22,419 bases of DNA from SYFT01 sp964471115 (GTDB lineage Bacteria; Acidobacteriota; Vicinamibacteria; Vicinamibacterales; SCN-69-37). The notes under the pieces are model-generated. The model saw only the letters and a program-made list of their open reading frames with translations, was not told the origin of the DNA and did not search any database. Shown piece after piece: positions 1-7,884 of this stretch. The stretch covers positions 1 to 22,419 of the forward strand of contig CAYYFE010000057.1 of the NCBI GenBank assembly GCA_964471115.1, written 5' to 3'. The translations under genes and the position numbers were made by a program. Every line of letters begins with the position of its first letter. Position 1 is the stretch's first letter.

Positions 1-2
1 TC

Positions 3-1364
3 CCTCGCCTGGGCAAGCTGTTGCTCTTCTCGAACAACGGCAGTCTCTACCTGGGCACCCGTGGAACCGCGCAGTACTTCGCCTCCGAAGCGTATGCGTT
101 GACCCAGTTGCGCTGCGCCGGCGTGACCCAGGTGCGGGCCGTGCGGGTGCTCGACATTCCCGTCAGCGACGCGGCGTTCGCGATCACGGACCATCGCACG
201 GCGCGCCTCAACCTGGTGCCGGCGATGCCGAGCTCCACCGCCGAAGAGAAGCTCCTCAAGCACGAACCCTACCGCGGGCGCCGGTGCACGCGCTGCATCC
301 TGCCCGAGACGATGCCGTACATCGCGTTCGACGAGGCGGGCGTCTGCAACTACTGCCGGCACTACACGTCGCGGAATCAGCCGCGGCCGGTGGCCGAACT
401 GGAGCGCCTGGTGGCGCCCTATCGCCGGGCCGACGGGCCCGAGTGCATCGTGCCGTTTTCAGGCGGCCGCGACAGTTGTTACGCCCTGCACCTCGTCGTG
501 AAGGAACTGGGCCTGCGCGCGATTGCGTACACGTACGACTGGGGCATGGTCACCGACCTGGGGCGCCGCAACATCAGCCGCATGTGCGCCGCGCTGGGGG
601 TCGAAAACATCATCGTCGCCGATGACATCACCAAGAAGCGCCGGCACATCGCGCGCAATCTGCAGGCGTGGCTGAAGGCGCCCGACCTCGGGATGGTCAG
701 CATCCTGACGGCGGGCGACAAACACTTCTTCCGGCACGTCGAGACGGTGAAGCGCCAGACCGGCGTGCAGCTGAACCTCTGGGGCGTGAATCCGCTCGAG
801 GTCACCCACTTCAAGGCGGGCTTCCTGGGCGTGCCGCCGGACTTCGCGGAGAAACACGTGTACTCCCACGGCGTCCGGAAGCAGCTCCGGTATCACGCGT
901 TGCGCACGCGCGCCATGCTGCGCAGCCCCGGGTACTTCAATTCATCGATGTGGGACACGCTCTACGGCGAGTTCTACCGCAGCTTCAAGAAGAAGGAGAA
1001 CTATTACCACCTGTTCGACTACTGGCAGTGGGACGAACGGGTGGTCGACGGGACGCTGGAGCCGTACGACTGGGAGCGGGCGGTCGACACCAACACGACC
1101 TGGCGCATCGGCGACGGCACCGCCGCGTTCTACAACTACATCTATCACTCGGTCGTGGGCTTCACCGAACACGACACGTTCCGGAGCAACCAGGTGCGCG
1201 AAGGGCAGCTGACCCGGGCCGAGGCGCTGGCACTGGTGGAAGATGAGAACCGTCCGCGGTATCCGAACATCAAGTGGTATCTGGACGCCCTCGGGCTCGA
1301 GTTCCCCGACGTGATCCGCGTGGTGAACCGGATCCCGTTCGGGGCGGTGCGGTGGCGTCCGTGA
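3..1364 (+). CDS. N-acetyl sugar amidotransferase (WbpG/PseA family) with extra N-terminal GATase-II-like segment, 5' partial
   Basis: This is a PP-loop ATPase of the WbpG/WbuX/PseA family, which converts an acetamido group on a nucleotide sugar to an acetamidino group using ATP and ammonia. Counting from the TTG at 21, Cys89, Cys92, Cys109 and Cys112 form the two CxxC pairs typical of the family's N-terminus, and SGGRDS at 147-152 is the ATP-binding PP-loop. The frame is open to the left window edge, so the true start lies outside; the TTG at 21 is only an internal codon. Family members usually begin at the CxxC pair, but here at least 85 more residues precede it. These include GSLYLGTRG followed by YFASEAYAL, which resembles the end of a class II glutamine amidotransferase domain (GlmS/AsnB type). 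A built-in ammonia source is inferred from that resemblance. fcl follows after 37 bp. Confidence 0.85.
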   Translation, partial: PRLGKLLLFSNNGSLYLGTRGTAQYFASEAYALTQLRCAGVTQVRAVRVLDIPVSDAAFAITDHRTARLNLVPAMPSSTAEEKLLKHEPYRGRRCTRCILPETMPYIAFDEAGVCNYCRHYTSRNQPRPVAELERLVAPYRRADGPECIVPFSGGRDSCYALHLVVKELGLRAIAYTYDWGMVTDLGRRNISRMCAALGVENIIVADDITKKRRHIARNLQAWLKAPDLGMVSILTAGDKHFFRHVETVKRQTGVQLNLWGVNPLEVTHFKAGFLGVPPDFAEKHVYSHGVRKQLRYHALRTRAMLRSPGYFNSSMWDTLYGEFYRSFKKKENYYHLFDYWQWDERVVDGTLEPYDWERAVDTNTTWRIGDGTAAFYNYIYHSVVGFTEHDTFRSNQVREGQLTRAEALALVEDENRPRYPNIKWYLDALGLEFPDVIRVVNRIPFGAVRWRP

Positions 1365-1401
1365 CACGGCCGGAGGACACGAAAGGCAACGGGGCAAACC
1401 T

Positions 1402-2382
1402 ATGTCACATCTGAATGCGGGGGCTCGCATCTACGTGGCCGGCCATGCCGGCCTGGTCGGGTCGGCGATCGTCCGGCGGCTGGGGCGCGACGGGCACGAC
1501 CGGCTGCTGCTGGCGACCTCGAGCCAGCTGGATCTGCGGGACCAGGCCGCCGTGAACTACTGGTTCCGGGCCAACCGGCCCGAGTACGTGTTCCTGGTGG
1601 CCGGCACGGTCGGCGGCATCCTGGCGAACTCGACGCGGCCGGCCGAGTTCATCTACGACAACATGATGATTCATGCCACGGTGGTCCACGCGGCTCATCA
1701 GTTCGGCGTGAAGAAACTGCTGTACCTCGGCAGTTCGTGCATCTATCCGCGCGAGTGCCCGCAGCCCATCCGCGAGGAGTACCTGCTGACCGGCCCGCTC
1801 GAGCCGACCAACGAGGCGTACGCCATCGCGAAGATCGCCGGCATCAAGTTGTGCCAGTCGTACCGGCGGCAGTACGGGTGCAACTTCATCTCGGGCATGC
1901 CGACCAACCTCTACGGCCCGCGCGACAACTTCGACCTGACCAGCTCCCATGTGCTGCCGGCGCTGATTCGGAAGTTCCACGACGCCCGGCTCGCCGGCCA
2001 GCGCGAGGTGACCATCTGGGGCACCGGATCGCCCCGGCGCGAATTCCTGCACGTCGACGACCTGGCCGACGCCTGCGTGTTCCTGATGCAACACTACGAG
2101 GATCCGCTGCACATCAACATCGGTACGGGTGTCGACCTGTCGATTCGCGAGCTGGCCGAGAAGGTGCGCGAGGTCGTGCATCCCGACGCGGTCCTCGTGT
2201 ACGACTCGTCGAAACCCGACGGCACCCCGCGCAAGCTGCTCGATGTCTCGCGCCTGCACGCCCTGGGCTGGCGGCACCAGGTGGAGCTCGACCGCGGCAT
2301 TCGCGAGACCTACCAGTGGTTTCTCGACAACATCCAGACCACGCGGGGCCTCGAGCCCACGACGCGGCCGACCCACGCGTGA
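1402..2382 (+). CDS. fcl: GDP-L-fucose synthase (GDP-4-keto-6-deoxymannose 3,5-epimerase/4-reductase)
   Basis: Fcl makes GDP-L-fucose from GDP-4-keto-6-deoxy-D-mannose by two epimerisations and an NADPH reduction in the cytoplasm. The 326-residue length is normal. AGHAGLVGS at 13-21 is the dinucleotide-binding glycine motif. Ser111 with Y140-x3-K144 forms the SDR triad. Cys113 in SSCIYP and His183 in SSHVLP match the two epimerisation acid/base residues (Cys109 and His179 of the E. coli enzyme, constant offset of four). The start is ATG, with a GGAGG about 26 nt upstream that is too far for a normal ribosome site. The next gene overlaps the stop. The preceding enzyme, GDP-mannose 4,6-dehydratase, is not in the window. 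Identification is very secure. Confidence 0.95.
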   Translation: MSHLNAGARIYVAGHAGLVGSAIVRRLGRDGHDRLLLATSSQLDLRDQAAVNYWFRANRPEYVFLVAGTVGGILANSTRPAEFIYDNMMIHATVVHAAHQFGVKKLLYLGSSCIYPRECPQPIREEYLLTGPLEPTNEAYAIAKIAGIKLCQSYRRQYGCNFISGMPTNLYGPRDNFDLTSSHVLPALIRKFHDARLAGQREVTIWGTGSPRREFLHVDDLADACVFLMQHYEDPLHINIGTGVDLSIRELAEKVREVVHPDAVLVYDSSKPDGTPRKLLDVSRLHALGWRHQVELDRGIRETYQWFLDNIQTTRGLEPTTRPTHA

Positions 2383-3629
2383 GCATGCCCGGCCCCTCCT
2401 GGCTCCGCGCGGTCACGGTCCTCGTGCTGGCCGCGGGCCTGGTGGCCTGGGTATTTCCGCGGGAGGCCGGCGCGGCCGTGGGCGCCTGGTTCCTGCCGGC
2501 GCTTTCGATCGCGGCCGTGCTGATCGCGCTGCGCCTGGCCGCCACGGCGTGGCGACTGCTGGCGGTGCCGGTCGGCGGACTGGCCGTCCTGCTGTTCATC
2601 GGCTGGAATCCCGCGTCGGCCACCTCCACGTCACATCTGGCCGGCGTCTGCCTCGGGCTCCTCGCGATGGGCGTGACGGCCCACGAAGCGGCCGCGCCGG
2701 GCCGGCTGCGGCTGGCGGCCGCCGGTGTCCTGGCCGCCGGTACCGCCACGGTGCTGCTGGGATTGGCGGGCGCGGGCTCCGCCCTGGCGCGCCTCGGATC
2801 GGTGGTGCCCGTGACCTTGCCCACGCAACCGCTGGGCCTTGCGGGCCTGCCGCGGGGTGGTGAGGTCAACGAAAACGCGCTGGCGGCCGCCGCGTTACTG
2901 GTGGCGCCCCTGGGAATCGCGATCCTGCTGAGCCGCGTCGGCAGCCGGCTCGACTCGCTCGCGCTGAAGGCGCTCGCGCTGACGACGGTGGCGGGCGCCG
3001 CCGTGGCCCTGGCGGTCAGTCACTCGCGCTCCGCCTGGATGGCCGTGTGGCTCACCCTCGTCGGCCTGCTGGTCTACGGCGTGCGTTCACGTGTGATCAG
3101 GGCCGTGGCCGGCGCCGCCCTCGTCGCGCCGCTGCTGGCGCTGCTGGTGCTGGCCCTGTCGATGAACCAGCGCGCGGTGCAGGACGCCGCCGTCAGCGCC
3201 TGGAGCAGCATGCACAGCCGAGGGCCCATCATCACCCAGGGCTGGGAACGGCTGCGCGAATCGCCCTGGGTCGGCATCGGCCTCAACGAGTTCCGCGCCG
3301 TGTATTACCCGCGCGAGCAGCCGGTGCCGCACGCGCACAACATCGTGTTGCAGACCGCGCTCGACGTCGGTGTGGTTGGGTCGGCGGCCTACTGGGGACT
3401 GCTGGCGATGTTGTTGCTGCGCGCCCGGCAGGCCACGACGACGGCGGCGCCGCTGGCGGCGGCGGTGGCGGCGGGCTCGGCCGCCGCGCTGGTGGCCTCG
3501 ACCCTGTTCGGTGTGGTGGACGCCGTCCCGCTCGGCGCGAAGATCGGATTGTTTCAGTGGGTGGCCGCGGGCCTGATCCTGGCCGCCTGGCGGATGCCGG
3601 CGACGGCGTCGGCGGCCTCGGCCCGCTGA
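2379..3629 (+). CDS. O-antigen ligase/Wzy-type polymerase membrane protein (Wzy_C)
   Basis: This polytopic inner-membrane protein of the O-antigen ligase/polymerase superfamily would polymerise lipid-linked repeat units on the periplasmic side or ligate the glycan to an acceptor. Counting from the ATG at 2385 (414 residues), hydrophobic segments run along the chain. SHSRSAW at 212-218 is the family's typical membrane-periplasm motif. A periplasmic loop follows, with SPWVGIGLNEFR near 293-304 and PHAHNIVLQ at 315-323, the hallmark of the Wzy_C domain. A GTG at 2379 overlaps the fcl stop as GTGA and the ATG lies six bases on; either may be used. Co-location with two Wzz-type proteins favours polymerase over ligase, but sequence alone does not decide. 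The 3' end overlaps the converging Sel1 gene by 76 bp. Confidence 0.85.
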   Translation: MSMPGPSWLRAVTVLVLAAGLVAWVFPREAGAAVGAWFLPALSIAAVLIALRLAATAWRLLAVPVGGLAVLLFIGWNPASATSTSHLAGVCLGLLAMGVTAHEAAAPGRLRLAAAGVLAAGTATVLLGLAGAGSALARLGSVVPVTLPTQPLGLAGLPRGGEVNENALAAAALLVAPLGIAILLSRVGSRLDSLALKALALTTVAGAAVALAVSHSRSAWMAVWLTLVGLLVYGVRSRVIRAVAGAALVAPLLALLVLALSMNQRAVQDAAVSAWSSMHSRGPIITQGWERLRESPWVGIGLNEFRAVYYPREQPVPHAHNIVLQTALDVGVVGSAAYWGLLAMLLLRARQATTTAAPLAAAVAAGSAAALVASTLFGVVDAVPLGAKIGLFQWVAAGLILAAWRMPATASAASAR

Positions 3630-4273
3630 CCCGGCGTCATGCGTGACGCCAGGGCCTCGAGATCGGGCCCGGCCCCGGCGAGTGTCAGCCACACCGCCGC
3701 TTCCACGAAATCCTGCAACACGCCACGGCCCGCGACGTACATGCGGCCGAGCGCCACTTGCGCGTCGGTGTGACCGTGTTCGGCCGCCGGGCGGATCCAC
3801 GCGGCGGCCAGGGCGTAGTCCTTCGGCACACCGCGGCCCTCGAGGTGCAGCCGGCCCAGGGCGTACTGGGCTTCCGGATGTCCGCGCTCGGCCGCGGCGC
3901 GGAACCACTCGACGCCGCCTGTCAGCACGCCCAGCTCGAACTGCGCACCCGGGTGGCCCTGCTCGGCCGCCCGGCGAAACCAGGTGGCGGCTTCGGCCGG
4001 GTCCGCCGGGGATCCCTGGCCGTCGCGCAGGAGGACTGCGAGGGCAAACTGCGCTTCCACGTGTCCCTGAATCGCCGCTTGACGAAACCAGCCGGCGGCC
4101 ACCGCCGCATCCCGGTTCACACCGAGGCCGTCGCGGTGGATCACACCCTGGTCGAACTGGGCCCAGGCGGCGCCGCGCTCGGCGCGCCTGCGCGCCAGAT
4201 GTTCGCCGCAGCCCGCGGACAGGGACAGCGCGATCAGCAGCAGCGCGGGAAGTCGTCGACCCGGTGACCTCAT
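3554..4273 (-). CDS. Sel1-repeat lipoprotein B (five repeats, third shortened)
   Basis: A 239-residue lipoprotein built of Sel1-like (TPR-related) repeats, which usually act as protein-interaction scaffolds in the envelope. An arginine-containing n-region and hydrophobic stretch end in a lipobox with Cys22 (LSAGC). Repeats lie at 34-69, 70-105, 106-130, 131-166 and 167-202. The others are 36 residues, but the third is only 25, as if 33 bp had been lost in frame. The start ATG overlaps the stop of the upstream Sel1 gene (ATGA), so the two are probably translationally coupled. Both share the decapeptide GVIHRDGLGV and look like tandem duplicates. The C-terminal tail runs 76 bp into the opposite strand of the wzy-like gene. 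The partner is unknown. Confidence 0.85.
   Translation of the reverse strand: MRSPGRRLPALLLIALSLSAGCGEHLARRRAERGAAWAQFDQGVIHRDGLGVNRDAAVAAGWFRQAAIQGHVEAQFALAVLLRDGQGSPADPAEAATWFRRAAEQGHPGAQFELGVLTGGVEWFRAAAERGHPEAQYALGRLHLEGRGVPKDYALAAAWIRPAAEHGHTDAQVALGRMYVAGRGVLQDFVEAAVWLTLAGAGPDLEALASRMTPGQRAEAADAVAGIRQAARIRPAATH
3633..3650. terminator. Hairpin just after the wzy-like stop (possible weak terminator)
   Basis: A perfect 7-bp inverted repeat (GGCGTCA / TGACGCC) with a TGCG tetraloop begins 3 bp after the stop codon of the wzy-like gene. There is no T-run after it on the + strand, so it is not a classical intrinsic terminator. It lies inside the coding sequence of the converging Sel1 gene. 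It could slow transcripts meeting head-on or protect a 3' end; this is inference. Confidence 0.35.
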
Positions 4274-4986
4274 TGCCGTTCGTTGAACTGCCGGAGCCAC
4301 GCGCGCGCCTCCGCCTGCGCGCGGGCGAGCTCGTCGACCGTCATGCCGGCCGCCAGGGCGTCGCGATCGTCGGCGAAGCGCTCCTGATTCGACCGGTCGG
4401 CCCGCGCGGCCGCCAGATTCAGCCACTTGTGCGCGTCCACCGGATTCGGCGCGACACCCAGCCCGCGCGCGTGCATCAGGCCGAGGTGCCGCAGGGCCGA
4501 GAAGTTGCCCTGGTCGGCGGCCCGGCCGAACCACACCAGCGCCTCGGTGTAGTCCTGCGGCACGCCGAGGCCGTCGCGATGGATGACGCCCAGGTTGACC
4601 TGCGCCCACTCGTGGCCTCGCTCGGCGGCCTTCCGCGTCCATGCCGCGGCCTGCGCGAGGTCCTTCGGCGCTCCGTCGCCGTAGAGGTAGCGCTCGCCCA
4701 GGTAATACTGCCCGGTGGGGTCGCCCTGGTCGGCGGCCTTCCGAAACCACAGCGTCGCTTCGGCCGCATCGCGGGTGACGCCGAGGCCGAACAGGTAACT
4801 GGCGCCCAGTTCGGCCTGGGCACCGGGGTCGCCGCGTTCGGCGCGCAGGCGCAGGGATGAGGCGCCGGTGTCCGCGCGCGCGTCCGTGGGGCCCGGCGCC
4901 TCGCGCACGCAGGCCACGGCCAGGCCGCCCACCACACACCACATGAGTCGTCTCAGCGCCTGTCGCATCGCCGCGTCGAGGGTCAT
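4270..4986 (-). CDS. Sel1-repeat lipoprotein A (four 36-residue repeats)
   Basis: A 238-residue Sel1-repeat lipoprotein. A hydrophobic segment leads to a lipobox with Cys26 (LAVAC). Four full repeats of exactly 36 residues follow at 52-87, 88-123, 124-159 and 160-195, each with the G-x-G-V...A..WF.KAA..G pattern. An Ala/Arg/Glu-rich helix closes the protein. Sel1 proteins commonly scaffold envelope complexes; one paired with a polysaccharide machine is plausible, as with alginate AlgK, but no function can be assigned here. The gene is divergent from the WbuB-like glycosyltransferase with only 33 bp between start codons. ATGs at 4968 and 4944 are alternative starts; 4986 gives the most complete signal peptide. 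No clear Shine-Dalgarno sequence is visible. Confidence 0.87.
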   Translation of the reverse strand: MTLDAAMRQALRRLMWCVVGGLAVACVREAPGPTDARADTGASSLRLRAERGDPGAQAELGASYLFGLGVTRDAAEATLWFRKAADQGDPTGQYYLGERYLYGDGAPKDLAQAAAWTRKAAERGHEWAQVNLGVIHRDGLGVPQDYTEALVWFGRAADQGNFSALRHLGLMHARGLGVAPNPVDAHKWLNLAAARADRSNQERFADDRDALAAGMTVDELARAQAEARAWLRQFNERQ

Positions 4987-5019
4987 TTCACCACGGAACC
5001 GCGCCGGACGGGCGCGCGC

Positions 5020-6249
5020 ATGAACATCTGGATCGTCTCGAAGTATGCCGGGCTGCCGAAGTACGGCTTCGGCGCGCGGCTGTATTACCTGGCGCGGGAG
5101 TTCGTCCGGGCCGGGCACGACGTGGTGTTGCTCACCTCGGACGCCAACCATCTGGCGGCATACCCGGACACGTCGCGGACCGTCAACGATGAACGCGTGG
5201 ACGGCGTCGCGGTCCGGTGGCTGCGGACGAGGAAGTACCGGCGGACGGCGTCGGTCGGCCGCGTGCTGAGCTGGCTCGACTTCGAGTGGAAACTCTTCCG
5301 CATGTCGCGCGCGGATCTGCCGCGGCCCGACGTGGTCATCGTGTCGTCGCTGTCGCTGCTGTCGGTGGTGTACGGCTCCTTCCTGAAACGGCGGTATGGG
5401 GCCGCGCTCGTCTTCGAGGTGCGCGACATCTGGCCGCTGACACTGGTGGCGGAAGGCGGGTTTTCGCGGTGGCATCCGCTGGTCGTCGTGTTGGGCGCGA
5501 TCGAACGATTCGGCTACCGCCGCGCGGATCTCGTGGTCGGCACCATGCCGCGCCTCGACCTGCACGTCCGGGAATCGATCGGCCGCGACCGGCCGTTTCA
5601 TTGCGCGCCGTTCGGCTACGCCGACGAATGGGCCGCCCAGGAGACCCCGCTCTCCGAGGACTTCTTCCAGCGCCACATGCCTGCCGGCCGGACCATCGTC
5701 GGCTACGCGGGCAGCTTCGGCGTGACCAACGCCCTCGATCCGCTGATGGCGTGTATCGAGCGGCTGTCCGATCGCGACGACCTGCACTTCGTGCTGGTGG
5801 GCAGCGGCGACCTGCTGCCGTCCTACCAGGCGCGTCTGTCGGGCCGGCCCAACGTGACGTTCGTGCCGAGGATCACGCGCGCGCAGGTGCCCAGCTTCCT
5901 CCGCCGGTGCGACGTGTTGCTGCTGTCGGCGCACGACTCGGCCCTGTGGCGCTTCGGGCAGTCGCTCAACAAGCTGGTCGACTACATGCTGGCGGGGAAA
6001 CCCGTCATCGCGGCGATGTCGGGGTATCCCTCCATGCTCAATGAAGCCGGGAGCGGTTTTTTCGTGCCCGCCGGCGATGTGCCGGCGCTCGAGGCGCGCC
6101 TGCTCGAACTGGCCGACCTGCCGGCGGCCGATCGGCACCGGATGGGCCAGCGGGGCCGCGACTGGATCCTCGAGCACCGGTCCTACGAACGTCTGGCGCG
6201 TGAGTACCTGTCAGCCATCACCGCCTGCCTGCGCAATCGGCTAGACTGA
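5020..6249 (+). CDS. GT4-family glycosyltransferase, WbuB-like
   Basis: A 409-residue GT-B glycosyltransferase that would add a sugar to the lipid-linked oligosaccharide at the cytoplasmic face of the inner membrane. The N-terminus (IVSKYAGLPKYGFGARLYYL, 4-23) carries the acceptor-side glycine motif and resembles WbuB, the L-FucNAc transferase of E. coli O26-type clusters. EVRDIWP lies at 133-139. The donor domain starts near 224 (TIVGYAGSFG), and LNKLVDYMLAGKPVI at 316-330 with a following Glu (NEAGSG) corresponds to the GT4 donor-binding EX7E region, whose first acidic position is here Asp321. Donor specificity cannot be read from sequence; a deoxy-amino sugar is a guess from the family. 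No clear ribosome site precedes the ATG. wbpB follows after 9 bp. Confidence 0.88.
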   Translation: MNIWIVSKYAGLPKYGFGARLYYLAREFVRAGHDVVLLTSDANHLAAYPDTSRTVNDERVDGVAVRWLRTRKYRRTASVGRVLSWLDFEWKLFRMSRADLPRPDVVIVSSLSLLSVVYGSFLKRRYGAALVFEVRDIWPLTLVAEGGFSRWHPLVVVLGAIERFGYRRADLVVGTMPRLDLHVRESIGRDRPFHCAPFGYADEWAAQETPLSEDFFQRHMPAGRTIVGYAGSFGVTNALDPLMACIERLSDRDDLHFVLVGSGDLLPSYQARLSGRPNVTFVPRITRAQVPSFLRRCDVLLLSAHDSALWRFGQSLNKLVDYMLAGKPVIAAMSGYPSMLNEAGSGFFVPAGDVPALEARLLELADLPAADRHRMGQRGRDWILEHRSYERLAREYLSAITACLRNRLD

Positions 6250-6258
6250 GCGTTCGAT

Positions 6259-7224
6259 ATGCCCACGGGGACGCAGGCGGAGAACTTCGCGGTAATCGGG
6301 GTCGGCGGGTACATCGCGCCGCGGCATCTGCAGGCGATCAGGGACACCGGCCATCGCCTGGCGGCGGCGACGGATCCGAATGATTCGGTCGGCATCCTCG
6401 ATCGCTACAGCTTCGACGTCCGCTACTTCCGGGAGATCGAACGGTTCGACCGTCACCTCGACAAGCTGCGCCGCGGCCCGGCCTCCGAACGGGTGGGCTG
6501 GGTCTCGATCTGTTCCCCCAATTACCTGCACGACGCGCACATCCGCCTCGCGCTTCGCAACGGCGCCCACGTCATCTGCGAGAAGCCGCTGGTGGTCAGT
6601 CCGTGGAACCTCGACCCGCTCGAGCAACTCGAGGCCGAGACCGGGCGCCGCGTCTACACGGTGCTGCAACTGCGTCTGCATCCGGCGCTGGTCGCCCTCA
6701 AGGCCCGGCTCGATGCCGAGCCGGCCGGCACACGTCACGAGGTGGTGCTGACCTACGTGACCAGCCGCGGCGGCTGGTATCACGTGTCCTGGAAGGGCAA
6801 CGAGGATCAGTCGGGCGGCGTCGCCACCAACATCGGCATCCACCTGTTCGACATGCTGCTCTGGCTGTTCGGTCCGGTGTCGGCCTGTGAGCTGCACCTG
6901 CATCAGCCGCATCGGATGGCGGGAGCCATCGAACTCGAAAAGGCCAGCGTGCGGTGGTTCCTGTCCGTGGATCGGCAGGACCTGCCGTTCGTGCTGCAGC
7001 CGGGGCAGCGCAGCACACACCGCTCGATCAGCATGGACGGCCATGAGATCGAGTTCACCGAGGGTTTCACCGACCTGCACACCCACGTCTACCAGCGGAC
7101 GCTGGCCGGCGAGGGTTTCGGGATTGCCGACGCGCGGCCGTCGATCGAACTCGTGCACCAGATTCGGACCGGCACCGCCGGACCCGGCGCGCTCCGGCCG
7201 CATCCCCACGTGGGCCTTCCGTGA
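6259..7224 (+). CDS. wbpB: UDP-N-acetylglucosaminuronate 3-dehydrogenase (WbpB/WlbA, Gfo/Idh/MocA family)
   Basis: This NAD-dependent oxidoreductase oxidises C3 of UDP-GlcNAcA to the 3-keto sugar, an early step toward UDP-2,3-diacetamido-2,3-dideoxy-glucuronic acid. The 321-residue protein opens with the Rossmann motif IGVGGYIAPRHL (13-24), characteristic of WbpB. It then has SICSPNYLHDAHIR (83-96), the EKP signature at 108-110 with the conserved Lys109, and NIGIHLFDML (191-200) with the catalytic His195. LQLRLHP and TSRGGWY also match the subfamily closely. The start ATG has no Shine-Dalgarno sequence; a TAGACT hexamer lies 11 nt upstream. The next gene starts inside its stop codon (GTGA). 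The UDP-GlcNAc 6-dehydrogenase (WbpA) that supplies the substrate is not in the window. Confidence 0.92.
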   Translation: MPTGTQAENFAVIGVGGYIAPRHLQAIRDTGHRLAAATDPNDSVGILDRYSFDVRYFREIERFDRHLDKLRRGPASERVGWVSICSPNYLHDAHIRLALRNGAHVICEKPLVVSPWNLDPLEQLEAETGRRVYTVLQLRLHPALVALKARLDAEPAGTRHEVVLTYVTSRGGWYHVSWKGNEDQSGGVATNIGIHLFDMLLWLFGPVSACELHLHQPHRMAGAIELEKASVRWFLSVDRQDLPFVLQPGQRSTHRSISMDGHEIEFTEGFTDLHTHVYQRTLAGEGFGIADARPSIELVHQIRTGTAGPGALRPHPHVGLP

Positions 7225-7883
7225 CGATGCCCGGACCATCGGGATGGTACGTCCGATGGGGGAAGCGCGGGTTCGATGTGTGCCTGGCCGCGCCGCTGCT
7301 GCTGCTCGCGGCGCCGGTGATGGCCGTGCTCGCGGTCTTGATCAGGCTGCGCCTGGGCCGGCCCGTGCTGTTTCGGCAGGCGCGCCCGGGGTTGCGCGGC
7401 GAACCGTTCATCCTCCACAAGTTCCGCACGATGACCGAGCGGCGTGATGCCGCCGGGCAGCGGCTGCCCGACGATCAGCGCCTCACCCCGTTCGGCCGCC
7501 GGTTGCGCCGCACGAGCCTTGACGAACTGCCCACCTTGTTCAACGTCCTCCGGGGCGAGATGAGTCTGGTCGGACCGCGGCCCCTGCTCGTCCAGTACCT
7601 GGAGCGGTACTCACCCGAGCAGCGGCGCCGGCACGACGTGCGTCCGGGCGTCACCGGCTGGGCGCAGGTCAACGGCCGGAATGCGCTGGACTGGGATCGC
7701 CGGCTCGCGCTGGACGTGTGGTACGTCGACCATGTGAGCTGGGGGCTCGACCTCCGCATCCTCGCGCGCACGGCGTGGAAGGTGCTTTCACGCGAGGGAA
7801 TCTCGTTCCCGGGGCAGGCGACGATGCATGAGTTTCAGGGAGCCGGGCGCGAAGCGGGCCCCCGGCCGGGGAGCCCGCGCTGA
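7221..7883 (+). CDS. pglC: Small monotopic phosphoglycosyl transferase, PglC-like
   Basis: PglC-type enzymes transfer a phospho-sugar (in known cases N,N'-diacetylbacillosamine-1-phosphate) from UDP to undecaprenyl phosphate, starting glycan assembly at the inner membrane. The 220-residue length fits the minimal PglC form. A reentrant membrane helix lies at about 18-42, with KRGFDV just before it. PGLRGEPFILHKFRTM (56-71) is typical. SLDELPTLFNVLRGEMSLVG carries the catalytic Asp101-Glu102 dyad, followed by PRP and GVTGWAQVNGRN. Translation may start at GTG 7221, overlapping the wbpB stop, or at ATG 7227. It is followed directly by pglD and pglE homologues, which supports bacillosamine as the substrate. 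The C-terminal tail after the catalytic domain is Gly/Arg/Pro-rich. Confidence 0.9.
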   Translation: MTMPGPSGWYVRWGKRGFDVCLAAPLLLLAAPVMAVLAVLIRLRLGRPVLFRQARPGLRGEPFILHKFRTMTERRDAAGQRLPDDQRLTPFGRRLRRTSLDELPTLFNVLRGEMSLVGPRPLLVQYLERYSPEQRRRHDVRPGVTGWAQVNGRNALDWDRRLALDVWYVDHVSWGLDLRILARTAWKVLSREGISFPGQATMHEFQGAGREAGPRPGSPR

Positions 7884-7884
7884 C

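Noticed and set aside
21..23. TTG as the true start of the first gene
   Set aside because: The frame is open to the window edge and the residues before and after it belong to one domain-like stretch, so the gene is cut by the window.
1737..2378. Upstream extension of the wzy-like frame through fcl
   Set aside because: Open only by base composition; fcl is read in another frame with all catalytic residues, and the membrane protein starts at 2379/2385.
3643..4860. 405-codon + strand frame over the Sel1 genes
   Set aside because: Arg/Pro-rich low-complexity translation; the - strand has regular Sel1 repeats and lipoboxes.
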